64,000 bases of DNA, taken from contig NZ_LMFC01000003.1 of NCBI RefSeq assembly GCF_001426705.1, positions 512,841-576,840 on the forward strand, in the 5' to 3' direction. The position numbers and the translations under genes were made by a program. Below the pieces are notes generated by a model, which was given only the letters and a program-made list of their open reading frames with translations, was not told the DNA's origin and ran no database searches. This DNA comes from Cellulomonas sp. Root485 (lineage in GTDB: Bacteria; Actinomycetota; Actinomycetes; Actinomycetales; Cellulomonadaceae). Positions within the stretch are counted from its first letter, which is position 1; every line of letters starts with the position of its first letter. Of the stretch, positions 33,766 through 40,305 are shown one piece after another.

Positions 33766-34437
33766 TCACGCCTCCTTCTGGGGCGAGGGCGGCTCGGGCG
33801 GCTCGGTGACCGCGTCGGGGGCGTCGGACGCCTCCGGACCTGGTGCGGGAGGAAAGGTCAGATCGGGGTGGCTCGTCGCGAACCAGCGCATCAGCCGCGC
33901 GCCCGCGGGGCGGTCGGCGTGGTGCTGGACGCGCTGGACGTAGGGCGCGAGCAGGTCGTTGACCGCCTTCAGGAGCTCGTCGGTCTCGTCCGGCGTGGCC
34001 CAGAACGCGTCCTTGGTCATCGAGACCGGCAGCGGGGTTCCGGCGAGCTCGTCGGCACGGTCGGCCCGCTCCCGCAGGAAGGTGATGAACCCCTCGGCCT
34101 CCTGGCGCACGGTCACCTCGGCCAGCTCGACGACCGCGCGGATCGATCCGGGCACTGCGGGGTCGGGCTCGAAGTGCGTGCGCGCGGCACTGCGCCACGG
34201 ACGCTCGCGGCCGCGCTGCTCGGCCGGCTCGATGAAGCCGTAGCGGGCGAGGAGGCGGAGGTGGAAGGAGCAGTTGGCGACCGACTCGCCCGTGTGCTTG
34301 GCGCACTGCGTCGCGGTGGCCTCGCCGACGTCGTCCAGGAACTGGAGGAGCGCGAGCCGCAGCGGGTGCGCGAGCGCTCGCATGCGCTCGGGGTCGCTCG
34401 TGCTGTGGCGGGTGTCGCCGACCTCGGGGGTGCTCAT
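33766..34437 (-). CDS. ArsR-family winged-helix regulator
   Basis: A 223-residue regulator starting MSTPEVGDTRHSTSDPERMR. The winged helix is MRALAHPLRLALLQFLDDVG, then TATQCAKHTGESVANCSFHLRLLARYGFIEPA. A long C-terminal part (EVTVRQEAEGFITFLRERAD, then LMRWFATSHPDLTFPP) may bind a ligand or dimerise. The ArsR metal-binding ELCVC motif is absent. The upstream region holds a 9-bp dyad with several TTGCG/CGCAA half-sites, so it is probably autoregulated. A small basic protein is co-encoded downstream. Confidence 0.85.
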   Translation of the reverse strand: MSTPEVGDTRHSTSDPERMRALAHPLRLALLQFLDDVGEATATQCAKHTGESVANCSFHLRLLARYGFIEPAEQRGRERPWRSAARTHFEPDPAVPGSIRAVVELAEVTVRQEAEGFITFLRERADRADELAGTPLPVSMTKDAFWATPDETDELLKAVNDLLAPYVQRVQHHADRPAGARLMRWFATSHPDLTFPPAPGPEASDAPDAVTEPPEPPSPQKEA

Positions 34438-34454
34438 GCGTCGATCATAGGCCT

Positions 34455-34498
34455 CGCAACACTCATTGCGCAACAGTTATTGCGAAAGAAGTGTTGCG
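34455..34498 (-). promoter_or_regulatory. Operator cluster of the ArsR-type gene
   Basis: CGCAACACT (34455-34463) and AGTGTTGCG (34490-34498) are exact inverted copies. TTGCGCAA at 34466-34473 and another TTGCG at 34480 lie between them. The cluster spans the likely promoter in an AT-rich stretch. Confidence 0.55.
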
Positions 34499-34522
34499 GG
34501 TAGTGGTCAGGCGTCCGAGACG

Positions 34523-34559
34523 CGACGAGGGCCCCCACCATCGGTGAGGGCCCTCGTCG
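34523..34559 (-). terminator. Terminator after the CsbD gene
   Basis: Perfect 12-bp arms CGACGAGGGCCC and GGGCCCTCGTCG with a partly paired ACC/GGT loop, 18 nt beyond the CsbD stop. Confidence 0.85.
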
Positions 34560-34577
34560 TGTCGCGCTGAGCTCAGC

Positions 34578-34748
34578 TCACTTGAACGCGTCCTTGACGT
34601 TCTCGCCAGCCTGCTTGATGTTCGCACTGGCCTGGTCGCGCTGGCCTTCTGCTTCGAGACGCTCGTCGTCAGTCGCCTTGCCGGCCGTTTCCTTGACCTT
34701 GCCCTTGGCTTCTTCCGCAGCGTTGCTTATCTTGTCGTCGAGACCCAT
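34578..34748 (-). CDS. CsbD-family stress protein
   Basis: A 56-residue, highly charged helical protein beginning MGLDDKISNAAEEAKGKVKE and ending ASANIKQAGENVKDAFK. The repeated Ala/Glu/Lys pattern with AEEAKGKVKETAGKATDDERLEAEGQ is the CsbD family, general stress proteins of unknown action. AGGAG lies 8 nt upstream. Its codons are richer in A/T (ATA, AGC, GAA, GCA) than neighbouring genes, as is common for highly expressed small proteins. A terminator follows. Confidence 0.9.
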   Translation of the reverse strand: MGLDDKISNAAEEAKGKVKETAGKATDDERLEAEGQRDQASANIKQAGENVKDAFK

Positions 34749-34784
34749 CAGAATCACTCCTCTCGGGTTGGCAACGCATCGACG

Positions 34785-35231
34785 CTACGACGACGACGCG
34801 GCTCCCGCATCCGGAACGACGGCGTCCCGCAGCGCCCCGAGCACCTGCTCCCAGTTGGCGGTCGCGTGCTCCGCCTCCTCGGCAGAACCGTTGCCGTCCT
34901 GCTCCAGGGTCACCTCGGTCGACCCGTCGTGCTCGTCGAAGGTGAACGTCAGGTGGTGGTAGTTCTCGGGCACGTCCGGCTGCCCGCTGAGCGGTGAGTA
35001 GTGGGTGTAGCGCAGACGCCTGGGCCGGTCGACCTCGAGGATCTCTCCGTGGTCCTGGAACGGTTTGCCGTCCCACTCGCCGTCGAAGGTGATGGGGACG
35101 CCGACGACGTACGCGCTGGTCACGCGCGCGCCGAGCATCCAGGTGGCGTCCGGGTCCACCAGGGTGTCCCAGACGGTCTCGGCGTCGGCGGGGATCTCGA
35201 CGGTCGCGCTGGCGACGTGGTTCTCAGACAT
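34785..35231 (-). CDS. SRPBCC/AHSA1-type ligand-binding protein
   Basis: A 148-residue START-like protein: ASATVEIPADAETVWDTLVDPDATWMLG at the N-terminus, PITFDGEWDGKPFQDHGEILEVDRPRRL in the sheet, and YHHLTFTFDEHDGSTEVTLEQDG before the long C-terminal helix (ATANWEQVLGALRDAV). AHSA1-like proteins bind hydrophobic ligands or act as co-factors for partner proteins; no ligand can be read. Its start overlaps the stop of the DinB-like gene by 8 nt, so the two are co-translated. Confidence 0.9.
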   Translation of the reverse strand: MSENHVASATVEIPADAETVWDTLVDPDATWMLGARVTSAYVVGVPITFDGEWDGKPFQDHGEILEVDRPRRLRYTHYSPLSGQPDVPENYHHLTFTFDEHDGSTEVTLEQDGNGSAEEAEHATANWEQVLGALRDAVVPDAGAASSS

Positions 35232-35817
35232 GGGTGCCTCCTCGCACGCGGTACAGGTCCGTCAGCGTGTGGATCTCCGACCCGTGGTGGATGATCTCGC
35301 GGTTGACGTGCGCCACGAGGTGCGCGAACGGCGCCTGCTGGTCGATCTCGGTGGCCTGGCTGAACCCGACCGTGAAGATGTCATCGTCGGACATCGCCGC
35401 GATCCCCGCGCGCCAGAGGTCGACCACGCGCGTGAGCCCCGCGACGGCCGGCCCGACCTCACCGGAGTAGGTGAGGGAGTCGCGACGCGCCTCGTGGTCG
35501 CCGAAGGTCCAGTCGTAGCGCTCGGCCAGCACGTCGGTCAGGTGGGCGACGAGCCAGGCGATCGTCCGTGGCCCGGGATGGTCCGCCCCGGAGGCGGGCC
35601 ACTCGACCACCCACTCGCCGACGCCGAATGCCCGCGGTGCGCTGGACTCCCCCCGGCGCCGGACGCTCAGCGCTCCGGGGCCCGGCTCCCAGGCGAACTC
35701 GTCCTGCGTGACGGTACCGAGCCGCTGCCCGAGCTCCCACCAGGAGAACTCCAGCTGCCCGCGGACCACGGCGCGGGGCGTCGGGACGGTGAGGATCGAC
35801 CAGTCGAACTCGTCCAT
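35224..35817 (-). CDS. DinB-like metal-site helical protein
   Basis: A 197-residue protein starting MDEFDWSILTVPTPRAVVRG with AGGAG upstream. The DinB-like four-helix bundle contains the usual metal-ligand histidines: IAWLVAHLTDVLAERYDWTFGDHEARR near the middle and LVAHVNREIIHHGSEIHTLTDLYR near the end. The family includes thiol transferases (mycothiol or bacillithiol dependent) and many uncharacterised proteins; no activity is claimed here. A C-terminal extension has GSEIHTL. Paired with the SRPBCC gene downstream. Confidence 0.83.
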   Translation of the reverse strand: MDEFDWSILTVPTPRAVVRGQLEFSWWELGQRLGTVTQDEFAWEPGPGALSVRRRGESSAPRAFGVGEWVVEWPASGADHPGPRTIAWLVAHLTDVLAERYDWTFGDHEARRDSLTYSGEVGPAVAGLTRVVDLWRAGIAAMSDDDIFTVGFSQATEIDQQAPFAHLVAHVNREIIHHGSEIHTLTDLYRVRGGTHV

Positions 35818-35957
35818 CAAGGCTCCTGAGTGAGGGTGCGTGCCGACGGTAGCGACACCCTCCGACACTCAGGGCGGGGATCCACCGCGCACCGAGCTCG
35901 GGCCGACGGACGTGCTGGTGAACGACGTCGACGCGTCCTTCCGCTCGCTCGCCCGGG

Positions 35958-36539
35958 TCAGGACGCCTCCGGGAGCTCTTCCCGGAGGCGCGGCTCGGTC
36001 CGGCGCGACGGCACGAAGCCGGACTTGTCGGCGTAGAACGCGCGCACGACGTCCATGTCGGCGGCGACGTCGCCGGTCAGCCGCAGCGTCGGTCCGAGAC
36101 CCGTGGTCATGGTGGTCCGGTCGACGTAGCCGAGGGTCACGGGCAGGCCCGTGGCGCGGGCGATCCGGTAGAACCCCGACTTCCACCCGGAACCGCCGCG
36201 GGTGCCCTCGGGCGTGACGACGAGGTAGAACCGGTCGCCGCCCTGGATGCGCGCGACGAGCTCGTCGACGAGCCCGGCAGGGTCGCGACGGTCCACCGGG
36301 ATGCCGCCGAGTGCTCGCATGAGCGGCCCTGCGGGGCCCTTGAACAGCTGGTGCTTGCCGAGCCAGCGGATCGTCAGGTCGGCCTCGCCGGAGATCGCGA
36401 GCATCAGGATGAAGTCCCAGTTGGACGTGTGCGGGGCCCCGATCAGCAGCCCTGCCCCGTCCACCGGTACCCGCTCGGTCTGCAGGGTCCAGCGGCTGAG
36501 CCGCCAGTAGGCGCGGGCCAGGGTTCGTCGCAGCGTCAC
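35958..36539 (-). CDS. 1-acylglycerol-3-phosphate acyltransferase family protein
   Basis: A 193-residue acyltransferase. The catalytic His-x4-Asp is in IGAPHTSNWDFILML, the second motif GGIPVDRRDPAGLV contains the substrate-binding Arg, and VVTPEGTRGGSGWKSGFY is the PEGTR motif. The family transfers fatty acyl groups to lysophosphatidate or similar acceptors at the inner membrane. The protein is shorter than classic PlsC (about 240) and lacks N-terminal membrane helices. GTG start. Its last codons form an 11-bp hairpin, probably the terminator. Confidence 0.9.
   Translation of the reverse strand: MTLRRTLARAYWRLSRWTLQTERVPVDGAGLLIGAPHTSNWDFILMLAISGEADLTIRWLGKHQLFKGPAGPLMRALGGIPVDRRDPAGLVDELVARIQGGDRFYLVVTPEGTRGGSGWKSGFYRIARATGLPVTLGYVDRTTMTTGLGPTLRLTGDVAADMDVVRAFYADKSGFVPSRRTEPRLREELPEAS
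35964..35990 (-). terminator. Hairpin overlapping the end of the acyltransferase gene
   Basis: CGCCTCCGGGA and TCCCGGAGGCG pair over 11 bp with a 5-nt loop inside the last ten codons of the acyltransferase. Confidence 0.6.
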
Positions 36540-36619
36540 GGGTGGACGGTACCCGAGCCGCCCAGGAGGCCATGGGAGCGCGTGCAGTCACAGGTCGTTG
36601 TGCGATTTCTCCCGATCCC

Positions 36620-36648
36620 TTGACTCCCCCGATCACCGTTCGTAGTGT
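36620..36648 (+). promoter_or_regulatory. Promoter of the glucanase gene
   Basis: TTGACT and TAGTGT are separated by exactly 17 nt, a good housekeeping-type promoter. The 5' leader would be about 210 nt. Confidence 0.6.
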
Positions 36649-36682
36649 CTGGTCACGAAGCCGCAAGAACTCGACAGGACTG

Positions 36683-36700
36683 GCGCACAAAGTAGTGCGC
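36683..36700. promoter_or_regulatory. Dyad operator candidate in the glucanase leader
   Basis: GCGCAC-AAAGTA-GTGCGC has perfect 6-bp arms and lies about 30 nt downstream of the expected transcription start, where a repressor such as a sugar-responsive LacI or GntR protein could act. Confidence 0.4.
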
Positions 36701-36866
36701 ATGGTCGCAACTGTCGGACGGTACACAGCTCCGCAGTTCACCGCCGTGCGCGCCGACGGGGCACCGACGCCCCCGACGGGCCGGTCCCGCGCGCCCGGAA
36801 CCGGGCAGGCGGTCCGAGCAGCGCGCCCGGCACCGAGCCCGCCCGGGCGGGAGAACGAGGACCACC

Positions 36867-39800
36867 ATGAGAAGGAACGTCAGGCTCGCAGTCGCGGGCG
36901 TCACCACGGCCGCGCTCGTCGTACCGCTCGGCCTCGCCCTCGCGGCACAGAGCGCGACCGCCGCGGAGCCCAACCTCGCCGCGGGCAAGCCGGCCACCGC
37001 CAGCAGCACGGTGGACGTCTACGGTGCGGGCAACGTCACCGACGGCAACCAGGGCACGTACTGGGAGTCGACCAACAACCAGTTCCCGCAGTGGGTGCAG
37101 GTGGACCTGGGCACCGCCGCCACGGTCACCGACCTCACCCTCAAGCTGCCGACAGGCGCCTGGGGCACGCGGACGCAGACCATCACCGTGCAGGGTTCCA
37201 CCAACGGCTCGACATTCAGCACGCTGAAGAACCAGGCCGGCTACGTGTTCGACCCGGCGCAGGCCAACACCGTGAACGTCGACGTCACCGACACGTCCGT
37301 GCGGTACGTCCGGCTGAGCATCACGGGCAACACCGGCTGGCCGGCGGGGCAGCTCTCCGAGCTCGAGGTCCACGGCAGCACGACCCCCGACCCGACGCCG
37401 ACCACCACGACACCCCCGGTCACGGGCCAGAACCTCGCCCTCAGCCGGCCCATCGTCGCGTCGTCGACCGAGTGGACCTACGCCGCGACCAACGCCGTCG
37501 ACGGCAATCTCGGCACCTACTGGGAGGGCGCCGGCGGCCAGTACCCGAGCAAGCTCACGGTGACGCTCGCGTCCGCCAGCCAGCTGTCCGCGGTGACGGT
37601 CAAGCTCAACCCGGACGGCGCCTGGGGCAACCGCACACAGACGTTCTCCGTCGAGGGCCGGACCGGGACCGGCGCGTTCACGACGCTGGCATCGTCGGCC
37701 GGCCGGTCCTTCAGCCCGTCGACCGGCAACTCGGTCACCGTGCCCGTGAGCGGCACCGCGACGGATGTCCGCCTCGTCTTCACCGGCAACACCGGAGCCG
37801 GGAACGGTCAGGTGGCCGAGCTCCAGGTGTTCGGCGCCGCGGCTCCGAACCCTGACCTCACCGTCACCGGGGTGACCGGACCCGCGAACGCGACGGAGTC
37901 CAGCCCGGTGACCCTCACCGCGACGGTGAAGAACATCGGCACGACTTCGTCGGCCGCCACGAGCGTCGCCTTCCAGGTGGACGGGCAGAACGCGGCCAAC
38001 GCCTCCGTCGGCGCCCTGAACGCCGGCGCGACCGCGACGGTCACCGCGAGCATCGGCGCCCGGGCCGCCGGCTCGTACACGATCGGCGCCACCGCAGACC
38101 CGGCCAACACCGTGGTCGAGCAGAACGAGTCCAACAACGCGTACAGCAACCCCACCAAGCTGGTCGTCGCCCCCGTGGCGAGCTCGGACCTGGTCCCGGT
38201 GGTGAGCTGGTCGCCGAGCAACCCGGCAGCGGGCGCGGTCGTCACGTTCACCGGGGCAGTCGCCAACAACGGCACCATCGCGACGTCGACCGCCGCGCAC
38301 GGCCTGACGGTCACCATCAAGGACTCGACGACGGGCACCGTGGTCAAGACGCTCACCGGCTCGGTCAGTGGCGCGATCGGCGCCGGTGCCACCAGCGGGA
38401 CCGTGAACCTGGGCACCTGGACGGCCGGGAACGGCACGTACGACGTGTCCAGCGCGGTCGCCGCGGACTCGACCGAGGTGCCCGGCAAGCAGGCGAACAA
38501 CGTGGTCACCGGCGGGATCTTCGTCGGCCGCGGGGCACGCCTGCCGTTCGACATGTACGAGGCCGAGGACGGCCGCACGGGCGGCGGCGCGGTGCTCGTC
38601 GGACCCAACCGCACGGTCGGCGACCTCGCCGGCGAGGCGTCGGGTCGTCGCGCGGCAACGCTCAGCGCCACGGGCTCCTACGTGGAGTGGACGACGAAGA
38701 ACCCGACGAACACGCTGGTCACCCGCTTTTCGATCCCGGACAACGCGGCCGGCACCGGCCAGTCGGGCAGCATCGACGTCTTCGTCAACGGCACCTACCT
38801 CAAGCGCCTCGACCTGACGTCGCGGTTCGCGTGGCTGTACGGCAACGAGACCAACCCGAACAACCATCCCGGCTCCGGAGGACCGCGGCACATCTACGAC
38901 GAGGCCAGCACGCTGCTCGGCACGACCGTCCCCGCCGGCGCGACCATCCGTCTGCAGCGCACGGCCAGCAACCCGCAGCCGGTGACGATCGACTTCATCA
39001 ACACCGAGCTGGCCACCGCGAACCCGAACCCCAACCCGGCGCAGTACGTGCAGCCCACCGGCTTCACGCACCAGGCCGTGCAGGACGCGCTCGACAAGGC
39101 CCGCATGGACACCACGGGCGCGATCAAGGGCGTGTACCTGCCCGCCGGCGACTACAGCACGTCGAGCAAGTTCCAGGTGTACGGCAAGGCCGTCGACATC
39201 GTCGGCGCCGGTCCGTGGTTCACACGGTTCTTCGCGCCGACCGGCCAGGAGAACACCGACGTCGGCTTCCGCGCGGAGGCGTCGTCGAACGGGTCGAAGT
39301 TCCGCGGGTTCGCGTACTTCGGCAACTACACCAGCCGCATCGACGGCCCCGGCAAGGTGCTCGACTTCACCAACGTCTCGACCATGACCGTCGACGACCT
39401 CTGGGTGGAGCACATGATCTGCATGTTCTGGGCGTCCAACATGGACAACAGCACGATCACCAGCTCGCGCATCCGGAACACGTTCGCCGACGGCATCAAC
39501 ATGACCAACGGCAGCGCGAACAACCGGGTGGCCAACATCGAGGCGCGCGGCACGGGTGACGACTCGTTCGCCCTGTTCGCGGCCACCGACGCGGGCGGTA
39601 CGGGCCAGACCGGGAACGTCTACGAGAACCTGACGTCCCTGGTCACGTGGCGTGCGGCGGGGCTGGCGGTCTACGGCGGGTACGGGAACGTGTTCCGGAA
39701 CATCTACATCGCGGACACGCTCGTGTACTCCGGCATCACGATCAGCTCGCTCGACTTCGGGTACCCGATGGACGAGTTCGGCTCCGCGGCGCCGACGAGC

Positions 39801-40208
39801 TTCCAGAACATCTCGATCGTGCGGGCCGGCGGCCACTTCTGGGGCAACCAGACGTTCCCCGCGATCTGGGTGTTCTCCGCCTCGAAGACGTTCCAGGGCA
39901 TCCGGGTCAGTGACGTCGACATCGTCGACCCGACCTACTCGGGAATCATGTTCCAGACGAACTACGTGGGCACCCAGCCGCAGAACCCGATCACCGACAC
40001 CACGTTCACCAACGTGTCGATCACGGGGGCCCGCAAGAGCGGGGACGCCTGGGACGCCAAGTCCGGGTTCGGCATCTGGGTCAACGAGATGCCGGAACAG
40101 GGTCAGGGGCCGGCCGTCGGCTCGGTGACCTTCACCAACCTGCGCATGAGCGGCAACGCGCAGGACATCAGGAACACGACGTCCACGTTCACGATCAACC
40201 GGAACTAG
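36867..40208 (+). CDS. Secreted GH87-like alpha-1,3-glucanase (mycodextranase type)
   Basis: An 1113-residue secreted enzyme. Order: signal peptide (1-33, ending SATAAEP); two discoidin/F5-8C domains (35-165 and 188-325, each with WESTNNQFPQWVQVDLG-like cores) joined by a Thr/Pro linker; two CARDB-like domains (about 329-430 and 440-550); a carbohydrate-binding-like region starting DMYEAEDGRTGG (561); and a parallel beta-helix catalytic part (730-1113). IRNTFADGINMTNGSANNRV and EARGTGDDSFALFA hold the acidic residues expected for GH87, whose catalytic centre is a set of Asp residues on a beta-helix. The likely substrate is alpha-1,3-glucan of fungal walls or biofilms. The gene is monocistronic, with its own promoter and terminator. 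Confidence 0.85.
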   Translation: MRRNVRLAVAGVTTAALVVPLGLALAAQSATAAEPNLAAGKPATASSTVDVYGAGNVTDGNQGTYWESTNNQFPQWVQVDLGTAATVTDLTLKLPTGAWGTRTQTITVQGSTNGSTFSTLKNQAGYVFDPAQANTVNVDVTDTSVRYVRLSITGNTGWPAGQLSELEVHGSTTPDPTPTTTTPPVTGQNLALSRPIVASSTEWTYAATNAVDGNLGTYWEGAGGQYPSKLTVTLASASQLSAVTVKLNPDGAWGNRTQTFSVEGRTGTGAFTTLASSAGRSFSPSTGNSVTVPVSGTATDVRLVFTGNTGAGNGQVAELQVFGAAAPNPDLTVTGVTGPANATESSPVTLTATVKNIGTTSSAATSVAFQVDGQNAANASVGALNAGATATVTASIGARAAGSYTIGATADPANTVVEQNESNNAYSNPTKLVVAPVASSDLVPVVSWSPSNPAAGAVVTFTGAVANNGTIATSTAAHGLTVTIKDSTTGTVVKTLTGSVSGAIGAGATSGTVNLGTWTAGNGTYDVSSAVAADSTEVPGKQANNVVTGGIFVGRGARLPFDMYEAEDGRTGGGAVLVGPNRTVGDLAGEASGRRAATLSATGSYVEWTTKNPTNTLVTRFSIPDNAAGTGQSGSIDVFVNGTYLKRLDLTSRFAWLYGNETNPNNHPGSGGPRHIYDEASTLLGTTVPAGATIRLQRTASNPQPVTIDFINTELATANPNPNPAQYVQPTGFTHQAVQDALDKARMDTTGAIKGVYLPAGDYSTSSKFQVYGKAVDIVGAGPWFTRFFAPTGQENTDVGFRAEASSNGSKFRGFAYFGNYTSRIDGPGKVLDFTNVSTMTVDDLWVEHMICMFWASNMDNSTITSSRIRNTFADGINMTNGSANNRVANIEARGTGDDSFALFAATDAGGTGQTGNVYENLTSLVTWRAAGLAVYGGYGNVFRNIYIADTLVYSGITISSLDFGYPMDEFGSAAPTSFQNISIVRAGGHFWGNQTFPAIWVFSASKTFQGIRVSDVDIVDPTYSGIMFQTNYVGTQPQNPITDTTFTNVSITGARKSGDAWDAKSGFGIWVNEMPEQGQGPAVGSVTFTNLRMSGNAQDIRNTTSTFTINRN

Positions 40209-40220
40209 GACTCGTCACCG

Positions 40221-40256
40221 ACGCCCGGGCCGGGTCCCCTCCCCCGGCCCGGGCGT
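40221..40256 (+). terminator. Terminator after the glucanase gene
   Basis: Perfect 14-bp arms ACGCCCGGGCCGGG and CCCGGCCCGGGCGT with an 8-nt loop, 12 nt after the stop. It also faces the convergent phytochrome operon. Confidence 0.9.
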
Positions 40257-40305
40257 ACGACGGCGGACGGTCGGTGTGCGGTCCCGACCGTCCGTCGCCG
40301 TACCT

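Larger units (their letters stand above)
36540..36866 (+). other. 327-nt leader region of the glucanase gene
   Basis: No gene is seen here. The left end is the upstream region of the divergent acyltransferase. A promoter (36620-36648), a dyad (36683-36700) and then a G/C-rich leader precede the glucanase start; the leader carries GAGAACGAGGACC just before the ATG. Confidence 0.6.

Noticed and set aside
36738..39836. 1032-codon open frame antisense to the glucanase gene
   Set aside because: Long antisense frames are expected opposite high-GC coding. Its translation is Arg/Gly/Ala-rich without motifs, while the plus strand has clear domains and a signal peptide.
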